Source: Cladorhizidae sp. MBARI D1340-BT2
Lineage: Eukaryota > Porifera > Demospongiae > Poecilosclerida > Cladorhizidae
Assembly: GCA_028752905.1 (NCBI GenBank)
Contig: JAQNBH010000012.1
Location: 23,035,112-23,099,111 of the forward strand
Direction: 5' to 3'
Length of the DNA stretch: 64,000 nucleotides
Notes under the pieces: model-generated
What the model saw: the letters and a program-made list of their open reading frames with translations, nothing else
What the model was told of the DNA's origin: nothing
The model's database searches: none
Shown here: piece after piece, positions 21,301 through 31,127 of the stretch
Layout: the number at the start of each line of letters is the position of its first letter
Position numbering within the stretch: position 1 is the stretch's first letter
Position numbers and translations under genes: made by a program

Positions 21301-22140
21301 TGGATAGTGTCATCAATAACAGCGAGACTGGGCATGTGCCAACAATAAACAAGTGTTTAAAAGCTTGGAAGATTACATGAGGTGTAGCTCTCTATTGCTT
21401 CAAGAAAAATACTTATATACAGAAACAAACAACAAGAACCAATTACAACTACATTGGAAATTGCTTTGCTCTATTATAAAAAATTAAATAAAGGAAACAA
21501 GAATACTCATGAGACCACAGCAATTCAATGCACTTCACCATTTAAAATGGTAAAGTGTCATCTAACTGGTTGGGAAAGACAGGGTTCAATCTTGTTTCCT
21601 TTATTTCTTATAGTTCAAACCATTATTCTTGTGTGTATGTGTGTGTGTGTGTGCATGTGTGTGTGTGTTTGTGTACGAGACAAAAAAGTGAACCAAAGAT
21701 ATATGAGATCACTAACATTGACTTGATCCTTTACCTTGTTAATTAAGCAAAAGTATACATTTTAGTCTTGTTTTATCAAGCACTACAAAAAGTTACTCAA
21801 TATAGTGCCAGAACTAACCAATGATGTCATTATTTTTCTGCCATTTTATTACTGAAGTATACACACATGCCTATGTACTAGTATATATGTATATATATAT
21901 ATAGTCATGCATCATAAATGCAGTTACCCTAAGTAGTCAAGTTCTGTCTTAATTAAGCATGTTTATGACACTGATTTTCATTAATAGAGAAACTGATTAG
22001 TGGTCAATGGGGAAATTGACTAGTTCTTGCAATGCACTGGACAGATTGGAATATTCCTGGTAGTCATATTACGATAACGGACATGTTGCATGCAAAGTTT
22101 TGCATGTGGAAGTAAATAGACGAGAGAAAAAATGAAAAAA
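18331..22140. other. Intergenic, mostly AT-rich and unrecognised
   Basis: Contains TA microsatellites (19596-19612, 19738-19770, 19910-19930), a run of C followed by purines at about 20525-20575, a (GT)n tract at 21628-21685, and a relative of the 12612 hairpin near 20900-20985. No supportable gene. Confidence 0.4.
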
Positions 22141-23710
22141 TAGAGCTCATTAAACAAACTGAAAAGATTGGGTTAATTTTGAACAATGACAAGTCTGAGA
22201 TCATTTGCCATGATATAGTTTCGAGAGGAACCATCTTATGCTCTCTCCCAGGAGCTCATTTGGTGATCCCTCTGATGCCTGTCTCCTGGGTTCTCCGCTG
22301 GGTAGTCTCAACTGTTCTCAGGGAGAAAATCAATGCCCTTGAAGTCATGGGGGACAGGTTCAGGTTCGTTTCTGCTCAGGATGCCTTAATCCTGCTGCGT
22401 AATGCATTTTCTATCCCTATCTATACACCTTCACGACTTCTCCATGTTTTCTCTCTCCTGCCCTGATAGATTATGATGAGAGTCTCCAGTCAATTGTGAG
22501 TGGTATCACTAACATTAATTTCACTGAAGATGTCCGTTCTTGGTTGCAGGCCACTCTCCCTGTTGGTGTAGGGGGTCTTGGAATCAGGAGTGCAGTGCAG
22601 TTTGCTCCCTCTGCCTTCTTGGCCTCAGCTGCTGTCACTCATGACCTGGTCCAAGCCATCTTGACCTCACTTGTTTTCACTCCCTGTCCTTTTTGTTGAT
22701 AATGCCCTTTCAGCATGGTCTATGGGTCATAGTACTCCTCCACCATCGGGTCTTGCGGCATACTTTCAGAAATCCTAGGATATGTGCAGGGTGTCAAAGT
22801 CTGTGGAATCTTTGTTGCACAATGCACCTGACGATTTAGCTCGAGCCCGGCTTTTGGCCGTTTTAAAGAAAGAATCCGGTGCATGGCTAAATGCCCTCCC
22901 TATCTCGTCCCTGGGTTTGAGGATGGATGATAATACCATCAGGGTTGCCATGGGTCTCCGCTTGGGCTCCACTTTGTGTCGCCCCCATAACTGCCAGCAC
23001 TGTGGAACAGAAGTGGATCGCCTTGCTACGCACGGTCTTAGCTGCAAGAGGAGTGAAGGACGTTTCTACCGTCATACCGCCATGAACGACATCATCTTCC
23101 GGGCATTGTCATCTGCCGGTGCCCCTTCCAGGTTGGAACCGTCGGGTCTCTTTCGTTCTGATGGGGAAAAGACCTGATGGGGTAACCATTGCACAACCAT
23201 TGTGCCATGGAAGAATGGCAAGCAAGTGGTATGGGATGCAACCTGTCCAGATACGTTTCCCCAGTCATATCAGGGTGCAGCAGTGAGTGGTCCTGGAGCT
23301 GTGGCTGTTATGGCTGTGGAGAAAAAAGTGGCCAAGTATACCAGCCTAGATCCTTGCCACTTTTTTGTGCCTGTGGCCATCGAGTCATTGGGGGTCATCG
23401 GGAACAGGTCGATGGCTTTCCTGAAGGAGCTCAGCCTCAGGATAAGGCAAAGAACTGGGGAGGTGAATGCCCGTGCTTACCTTCTTCAGCGTCTCTCAGT
23501 AGTCCAGCTGGGGAATGCATTGGGTCGGTCGGGAGTTGAACTTGTTAGCTTTTTAGTTATTTATTTATTTATGTATTAATTGCTAATTAGTGGTATTTTT
23601 GTAATTGATTATTATATAACTATATATCATGTGTTAATTAGGTGTTAATGAACTTGGTATGTTATGTTTGCTCTGGTCAAAAAAGAGATGAAATAAATTT
23701 TTACCAACTT
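22141..23710 (+). mobile_element. R2-like LINE, 3' half with restriction-like endonuclease
   Basis: The frame begins inside the reverse transcriptase thumb (KIGLILNNDKSEIICHD). It passes through TLPVGVGGLGIRSAVQFAPS, then a Cys/His knuckle (LCRPHNCQHCG, THGLSCKRSEG), and ends in a PD-(D/E)XK-type nuclease (GVTI, VPWKNGKQVVWDATCPDTFP). There are small frameshifts near 22310, 22467, 22700 and 23170. A 3' UTR with AATAAA at 23692-23697 follows. The 5' truncation is typical of target-primed insertion. Confidence 0.82.
22179..23577 (+). pseudogene. R2-like LINE ORF, 5'-truncated and frameshifted
   Basis: Four open segments (22179-22466, 22496-22699, 22782-23177, 23202-23579) together make the C-terminal part of one polyprotein. 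The nuclease's Asp in RPDG and the Asp in WDATCPD are visible on either side of a frameshift at about 23170. The same family supplies the minus-strand fragment at 25353-25580. Confidence 0.8.
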
Positions 23711-25352
23711 ACATTTACAGGAACCTTTATCTATCTATGAACCAGTTTTTAAGCTGTACTTTCGTATTGGTCTTCAGTGATAAATTGTGCTGTAAAAAAT
23801 GTTAGTTTTCTGCATTTGTTTGGTTTCGCTTTGGACTAGTGAATCTGATATATTATGTTTAATATTTTTTTGCTATGTGCACAAGCGTGTTATGACACTG
23901 GCTACCCTTTAGGTGTGATTGAGTGTGGTGGATGCAGGGGCAGATCCAAGGAGGGGGAGGGTTTGTGGGGGTTGCAACCCCCCCCCCCCTTTTGGTTAAT
24001 CAACAATATTAATCAACAACAAAGACATAATTTACACTCTAGGTGACAGGCCACTAAAGACATGTTAAAATTTACACTGACTCTGTAATTTTTTAAATCA
24101 AAGGTCACAATGAGTGGGCTGTATTTAAAGTTCAATCAGCTTTTGTGCATGAAAATGTCAAGAAAGAAGGATTCAAGAGGCTGCATGAAGCTGACTGTCA
24201 TGTTAAAAAGGTAACCAGTTTAGTAACAATTTATATATATACTAGGAATGGGATGGAATATTATTTATAACTTCATAACCTATAGGTCTGCTGAATCCAA
24301 TTCTGTGGAAATGCCCGAAAAGCCACCACCAAACATGCCCTGCAGTGTTTACCACAATGAACTCTGGTCCAGGTAGTAGTGTTAGTGATGCTATTAGCAA
24401 TGATCATCTATCAAGTGATCCAGACACCCCAATTAGTAATCTATCCAGAGATCCAACCCCAAGCAGTAAAGCTATTGATTGGGAGCAATAATCACAGCAG
24501 CATGTGGTTGTTTGAGAAAACTGGGGAAAGTGTTGACGATACCCAGAGATTCCAATACCTCACTTCACACACTGCACCAGTTCTTTATGATACACTTCAC
24601 TCTCATCGTCACTAAGCTGGGAAAATCCTGGACAGTATCTTTCCAGCATCACTGGCTTAAAAAGTTTCCATGGTTTGTCTTACAGTCAGGTGCTTGAAGG
24701 GAGGATTTGCTATTGTGTCCTTTTTCCAGAGCAACCCAATAGAGGAGGTTGCCAAGGGGCAAAACCTGGTTTGCTAGTGCTTTCAGCATACCAAAAACTC
24801 TGCCCTAGGAAAAGATGATATTCTTATTTGTCATGAGCAGAGCTGTATGCATCATCATGCTGCAGAACGGGCAGATCTCTTCAGGCATAATTATTGCAGT
24901 CCTGTAAGTAGAGTAGATAGCAGGCTTCTGAAACAACAAGAAAAAACATGCAGAGAAAAACAGAGAAATTCTTCGCCAAATAATATACAGTGTCAAGTTT
25001 TTAGCTAAGCAGGGCTTACCTTTTAGAGGTCATAGGAAAGACAAAGTTCAGACTGCTCTGTTAATAGGGGAAACTTTGTAGCCACATTGCAACTTCTTGG
25101 AAAAGGTAATGCTACTCTACAAGAGCATCTTCTTTTTTGTGATAAAAATGCAAAGTATACAAGCAAAACTATACAAAATGACATTATTCATGTGTATGCT
25201 TGTAAATTATGTGAAGCAATGAACTGCAAGCAAACAACTTACCTTTTACCATCATAGCAGATGAAGTAACTGACCCTCATGCAAATTAGGAAATCCTTTC
25301 TGTGTGTGTTCGGTTTGTTGATCTAACTACTCCACAAAAGCCTCATATTAAG

Positions 25353-25580
25353 GAGTCACTCCAAAACCTAACTGCCGAGGGGCCAGGAAATCAGAAACTT
25401 TTTGCATGGCATGAATGCAAGCACACTTAGCAGCAAGTCTGCGCAGGGTACAGCCCACAGCGATAGGGCGAACTCCACCATCCTTCTTACGCAGAGCTAC
25501 CAGTGAGGCACCAAAGAAATGAAGACGGATAAAAGAGTAATTGCCATACCTCTCTTGGATTCTCTCCTGGGCCAAATGAA
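25353..25580 (-). pseudogene. R2-like reverse transcriptase fragment
   Basis: The minus frame contains GASLVALRKKDGGVRPIAVG and APRQLGFGV, the palm entry of the reverse transcriptase of the same LINE family as 22141-23710. It is embedded in the hAT relic and ends abruptly on both sides. Confidence 0.8.
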
Positions 25581-25589
25581 ACAGATTTT

Positions 25590-26135
25590 CAGAAGATCAG
25601 TGTCACACTAATGGCCTACTCCACCTTGTACCCTCTATTATAACAAGAAGTACTTCTGTGACAGAATCTGTTGCCAGTATGTGTTTTAAAGTTTACTTCA
25701 TTGAAAAAGTGACCTTCCATTTTCAATGTCTTCATCAAGAACATTTTTTGTGTTAATAAATACAACAATGGACTGAAAACAAGAAAGTGAAGACTTCAAT
25801 TCTTGAGCTTTCACTTTTGTTTCTCTGTCCCAATTCCAGCTTTTGACATCCAAAAGCAAATGTTGATACGCAATAATAGCATCGAAAAAGGTCACTAAAC
25901 ATTCATACATCTCCAAAAAGAATGGCACTTCACCCAACGCATCTTATAAAGACCAGGAAGGCAAATATACATCCAAAGCTTATTTTTAAAAAACTTTGTC
26001 TCTTAGGACTGTTGTTCAAAAACAAATACGACTCATTAATCATGGCATTGAGGTTCCTTACTTCTTGGACTTGTATGAAGCTGCAATAGAAAGGTTGAGG
26101 GAGTGAGCAATGCAATGAGTGTGAAGCCACTGGCT
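25590..26135 (-). pseudogene. Inverted middle segment of the hAT transposase
   Basis: The minus strand reads THCIAHSLNLSI (the HC-x-AH-x-LNL motif of DUF4371 hATs), then NNSPKRQSFLK, then YECLVTFFDAIIAYQHLL and AQELKSSLSCFQSIVVF. These belong between the + strand parts on either side, so the segment is inverted in place. The right junction sits on a perfect palindrome (26123-26137). Confidence 0.72.
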
Positions 26136-27239
26136 TCAAGATTACAGAAACAAGATCATGATGTAGTCAACGCTTACAAGATGGTAGATTCCAGTATTGA
26201 AAATATCAGGACTACTAGAGATAGCATTGATGAAATATTCAGCTCCTGGTACAATTCTGAGATCCTTCCACTTGCTGATGCCATTGGTGTTTCTGAATGT
26301 GTTCCCAGAAAGACGAGCCTTCAGCGGAACCATACTAATGTCCCAAGTTATATATAGCACTATCACTGGGAAATGAGCTTAATAAAAGGTGGAATGTTCT
26401 CTGGCATAGCAAGAAACATGAATTTGATTCTTCTGATATGGAAACTCATCTACCAGATAATCTGCTCCTAGCTCTTGGTGCTTGTGATAAGGATTCAGTC
26501 CCTAATATTATTCACTGCCTCCTAGTAATTGCTTGCACACTACCCATTTCTAGTACTGAGGCAGAATGTCGTTTTCTCTTCAGAGAAGAATAAAGACCTA
26601 TTTGAGGTCCACTATGAGTGAGGAGCGTTTGTCAGATCCTTATGTTATTGCCATGCACTATATATGGGGGAACGAATAACTGCAGATAAAGTTTGTCAGG
26701 CATTTGTTCAAGCACATCCAAGAAGATTAATTCAAGATTCTCTGCTGACATTAATAAGCTCTTCACACTCTTCTTCCAAAAAATTCTTATGCTCATCAAT
26801 CCCAGACTCTTGCTCGTCCAGACGGCAATGAGGGCACTTAAGTGTGTAGGGTAGGCCTTTGCGAGATGGAACGCTGTTACAGAGAGGCCTGCACATCTTC
26901 TGTGCAACCATATGCTATATTAGCCTTGCATTCAATCGCGTCATGCTCGTTATTCTTGTCTGGCATCAACTATATATGCATATTCAGAGGTGGAGCGACA
27001 GAGATTGGAGTGGTCCGGTTAGAATTAGAGATTGGAGTGGTCCGGTTAGAATTAGGATTTTGCTTGGTCTCAAGGTCCACATAAATGGTGGCAGTGAGGG
27101 TGATGGGGGGATGTATTGGATGAAACTAAATCTCACCATAAAATTAATTTGTATCGAAATGAGAGCATTTCAGGACTTTAGCTAGATTCAAATTTTTTAC
27201 AGTTGACTAAAATAACAAAGACCAATCAAAGTTTTGTAT

Positions 27240-29483
27240 TTAAAACATAATATTCAGAGAAACAGAAATTAAAATTTCGCAAATATATGCTGACGTGATA
27301 AATTCATTGGCTATGGCTTTTATGTCCAAATTGTCCGTACTGTCTTGGTGATAATGAAGTACCATCATGTGGTTAAGTCGTGCTTGTGACATGGTGCTCC
27401 TCAAATATGTTTTGATCCTTCGAAGGGCACTGAAAGATCTTTCAGAAGCACAATTCGTAGCAGGCATAACAATAAGTAGTTTGAAAGTGCGACAAACCAT
27501 GTCTATTTGTGTTCTTTGAGCTGGACTCAAACTTTGAAGAACAAATTTCAGTCCAGAAATTGATGGTTTCTCATCTTCCTTTTTAGCAACATACAACATT
27601 CGCAAAGTCCTGAGTTGTGATTGAAGATCATTGAGATCAAGATCTTCACCATAACAACTACATACAGCAACCAGTTCACTCTCACAGTCTTCACCAGAAC
27701 ATGCTTTAAAAAGAAGTTGTTCTACATTTGAGTAAACCTTGAAGCCAGGTTGGTCAAATCTGTCAGTTATGCTTACCACAGCTAAATCCAACACTTCGAA
27801 ACACTTATATACTTCTGTATAGACCTTTTGGTGTTGCTGGAAACTCTGCTTCACCAACTCCTTCTTCATAGCGATGTGGTCTCTTTTGCCTTCTTGGTAG
27901 GGTAGCTTCTTCAATATCCAATTGGACTCGACTCATTTCAATTTTATCCCAAAACAAATCAAAATCTCTACCTGAACGCATCCCTTGAAGAGTCTTAACT
28001 GTAAGCATGGCTACCTCATGTCCTTCGACACTAGACATTTCAGGATTTTGCAGGGTCTATCTGTGTGCCTAAGGATCATTTCTGATAACGTCAGGTTGAA
28101 GAGAAATGGGAAAGTACCCATTTGACTCGAAACACCCTGAATTCTAGCCTTCATTTCGGTGTCAGTGGTGCCTCTGAGTGCCTCTTCCCACATATTCAGA
28201 ATATTTTGATTATTTGACATAATGCTGGCTAAAGCACCAGCTCGAACAGTCCACCTTGTGGGACATATTGTTCGAATAGACGGCGATTCACTTCCTGTTT
28301 CCTCTTTGATTCTACTCAGCATAGCCTCTCACTTGGGAGAAAACTTAATAAGTTTTATAAGTTCAAAACAGTTATCAAGGCAGTCTTTCACCGTTTAATT
28401 GTATCATTTACACTCAAATTAAGGGCATGGCCATAGCAGTGTGTAAACACTGCCTTGGGCTCAATTTTCTGCATCTTAGCAGCTACACCACCTTTAGCTC
28501 CAGCCATTGTGCTGCAGCCATCATAGCACTGACCACGTAACTTAGCAGTGGGTATCTCAAAACGCAAAAGAACATCTTTGATAGATGATACGATGCTGTC
28601 AGCAGTAGTGGAGAGAAGGTTGTACAACCCAAGAAACTCTTCATTAACTTCAAAGTTTTCATCTACCCACCTGATCACCAAAGTAAGTTGCATCTTGTTG
28701 GATACATCAGTGGTTTCGTCTGCCATGACAGTTAAAAAGGGGGAATTATGGATGTCACCAAGCAGTTTTCTCAAGATACTATGGGACATTACTTCTAGGA
28801 ATTCATTCTGGTTCTCATGTGAAGTAAACTTCCTCCAATTACGCTCTAACCATTTACCAAGGTGTGGGTTATCTTCAGCCTTAAGACGAAGCAGCTGGAC
28901 AAGATTTGAGTTTGCTTCATCATGGCCTCGTAGAGCAAGACCATGTCTAGCCAAAAAGCGTACACTTGAAATAATGATCCTCAAAATATCTCTTGCTTCT
29001 TGCTTTTCACGTTTGTGAACAGAACTCAAGACTTCACCAACATCTGGTGTGGTTTTCGGTAAGGTAAGGTAATTATTGCCTCCACCGCCTCACCATGTGT
29101 TTTCGATTCTCTGTGTTTCTTGAAAGATCTGGTCGCATCCTTCCAATTGCAGTAACCTTTGACGACCTAATAAAAATTATAAGAAGAACAGTCATATAAA
29201 ATGGGATTTAAACGGTTCTACACACTTATATACAAAGGCAGCTGCTGTATTGTGACTGGTTTTGATCCTCTTGGTACTGAAAGCCTTCACACAGGTGTGA
29301 CAAAAAACTACATCCTGGGACTCATTATAGTGTAGAAAAGGCCATGCTGCAAACCGATGATGCTTAAAACTACAAGAAGTAGTACTCTTTTCCCCATAAT
29401 CCCTCTTGGGAAAGCTAAAGATAGAGCGAGGGTGGTGAGGTTGCTCTGGTAGATCAGGTAATGAAGTTAAATCCTGGACAGCC
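27240..29483 (-). pseudogene. hAT transposase, DUF4371 family (frame-disrupted)
   Basis: Read from the right: a zinc-finger-like N-terminus with FPKRDYGEKSTTSCSFKHHR and VFCHTC. Then ILRIIISSVRFLARHGLALR and FLTVMADETTDVSN (first catalytic Asp), RGQCYDGCSTMAGAKGG, THCYGHALNLSVNDT, CPTRWTVRAGALASI, and the dimerisation block MPATNCASERSFSALRRIKT near 27480-27420. All the key motifs remain, but the frame is broken at about 29190-29040, 28388-28322, 28030 and 27900. Some of these could be introns rather than damage. Confidence 0.82.
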
Positions 29484-29512
29484 ATCCTGTGAAAGTTAGA
29501 ACTGTTTGCCAC

Positions 29513-29869
29513 AAATGGAAGATGTTCACATCTCTATTGGAACATGTCGACTTAGAGACACTGACACATGATTTAGCACACAATCATGACATGCTTGAGG
29601 TGTGTGTGAGATGGAGCTTGGTTGTTCTTCTTGTTCTTGACTCCTGCTAGAGTAGTGGTCTCAATTGGTGATGGACAGTGGTATGTGTTAATATGGACAT
29701 CACCTTGTGTGTGTGTGCATTGTGTGTGTGTGTGCCCCTCTCACTTCCATTTGTGGACGCAACCTTGGAGTGGATGGTTGTAGCCGGCACTTTTGTTATG
29801 TGCAGGGAAACTTTTGTATGCTTATTGAGCAGGTGCTCATCCTTACATGGGTGTGGTCTGGTGTGGAGG
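29513..29869 (+). repeat. 357-bp duplicated segment, copy 1
   Basis: About 97% identical by eye to 32410-32764. It starts AATGGAAGATGTTCACATCT and ends GGTCTGGTGTGGAGG, with sharp boundaries. It lies inside the hAT element upstream of the transposase. Confidence 0.85.
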
Positions 29870-30030
29870 AAGGTCAGGATCAAGCCAGTGATAAAAACCA
29901 AAGTAGCAAGAGTTCACCAGTTTGGGGTAGAATCCTAGATGTACACATGTACTATATATAAAGCCATAAACGAATTAATTTAATGGCCCAAAAAGTGGTC
30001 GGACCAACCGGACCAGTCGCTCCGCCAGTG

Positions 30031-30431
30031 AATTATTGGACAAATAATTATAGGACGACTCTGCAGGATCTTAAACCCACCTTTAACTGCTTGCAACTTT
30101 TTGAACTTCAGAGTGATTTTACTACTCCTGGCAACCACTTTTAAAAATTTTTGAACGATGCGGCCTTGTTTTAGTCCCTTGTTACTTTCCCATTTTCATT
30201 TTCCATTTGAATAGAAGGGAAACCGGAGGTGAAAGGTGAAAACACGTAACCACCTCTGCGCAGGTAATAATTATTTTAAAAGTGGGCCGCGCACGCCAGA
30301 GGTGTTTTCACTCTGAAAGGAAAAGGGTCGCCTACGGCCCAGATATGCTTGTAACCATCAGTGACCCATTTACAGCAAGCTAGTAGTTCTAGTACACAAA
30401 CCTCAGCTAGCGTACTAAACTCGAGCCGGCT
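30031..30431 (+). promoter_or_regulatory. Presumed PIKfyve promoter and 5' UTR
   Basis: This 400-bp stretch between the end of the second hAT element and the PIKfyve start codon shows no TATA box near a sensible start. It has a short inverted pair (ACCACCTCTGCGC near 30249 and GCGCACGCCAGAGGT near 30289) around a GC-richer block. An in-frame TAG at 30408-30410 precedes ATG 30432. The transcription start cannot be located from sequence. Confidence 0.35.
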
Positions 30432-31127
30432 ATGGACAATGTGTCGGACTCCAATATCACCTCCTCAGACTACAACACTGCTCCGAGTGAAGAGGAACAA
30501 ATAACTCTCTTCGCTCCTTTCGAAGCGAATAAGCCACATTCAGCAACGTCCAGAGCCCTCGCACTCTTCCAACGAAGCTCGGAGGCCGACAGTGACCTGG
30601 GGGCAAACAGTAGAGAGATAGAATTCCAAGACTCAGAGACCCAGTCTGTTGGAAATGCCAAAGTCCTATTCAGAAAGCTCATAGCAGCTGTGAGCAGTTC
30701 TGGAGGAAGCAGTTCATCTTATTCACCAATTTCTACCCCTTCCCCATCCCAGTTATCTATTGTAAGGAGTCAAATTAACAAACCAAGCAATTTGGAGGTC
30801 AGTGTCAATCTTCGCCCCCCAGAAGGGCTGGGAGGGAGGGGTCACCTTCACTATGGAAGATTCAGTCCCAGCTCTTCTATCAGCAGCAGCAATATGGCTT
30901 CTTGTAGTGGAGGCCGTGGTATTTCGGGAGAAGGTGTAATCGTGGAACGAAGCGCGCGAGAGGATCAAAAGATTTCTCTTACCTCTTATTCAGATGCTCA
31001 CCAGAGAATGGTCAAAGAGGGTTCTCGTAGAGGTGGCGAGGAAGGTGGAGGCGGAGGAGGGGGTGGAGCTGTTAATAAGACTGAGATGCTGAAGCGGTTT
31101 GGAAATATTGCTGACAGTAAAGTGCAG
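30432..31127 (+). CDS. PIKFYVE: PIKfyve exon 1 (start codon, Ser-rich N-terminus)
   Basis: 232 codons starting at ATG 30432, ending in phase 0 at GTGCAG before the donor GTAATA. The product is acidic then Ser/Gly-rich and low complexity, with a Gly-rich tract just before the last residues, MLKRFGNIADSKVQ. That last segment resembles the leucine/lysine-rich stretch that precedes the FYVE finger in other PIKfyve proteins. If the exon read through the donor it would meet a stop at 31149-31151, inside the first minisatellite unit. Confidence 0.88.

Larger units (their letters stand above)
23937..26690 (+). mobile_element. hAT (DUF4371-type) transposon relic with internal inversion
   Basis: A hAT-like left end, CAGGGGCAGATCCAAGGAGG, starts at 23937. 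Degenerate transposase follows on the + strand: EILRQIIYSVKFLAKQGLPF near 24970, and an ADEVTD-like catalytic region near 25255. After that a LINE fragment and an inverted segment (about 25590-26130) carry the middle of the transposase on the minus strand. The + strand resumes with MKPLASRLQKQDHDVVNAYK-like sequence at 26121 and the dimerisation region near 26545-26660 (IKTYLRSTMSEE). No clear right terminal repeat. Dead copy. Confidence 0.75.
26985..30030 (-). mobile_element. hAT transposon with DUF4371/ZMYM1-like transposase (decayed)
   Basis: The terminal repeats are CAGAGGTGGAGCGACA at the left and the complement of CACTGGCGGAGCGACT at the right. Subterminal GGTCCGGTT motifs occur twice on the left (27018, 27045) and once on the right. 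The transposase occupies the minus strand between. The 5' segment (29513-29869) is a near-identical copy of a piece of PIKfyve intron 1. No clean 8-bp target duplication. Confidence 0.82.
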
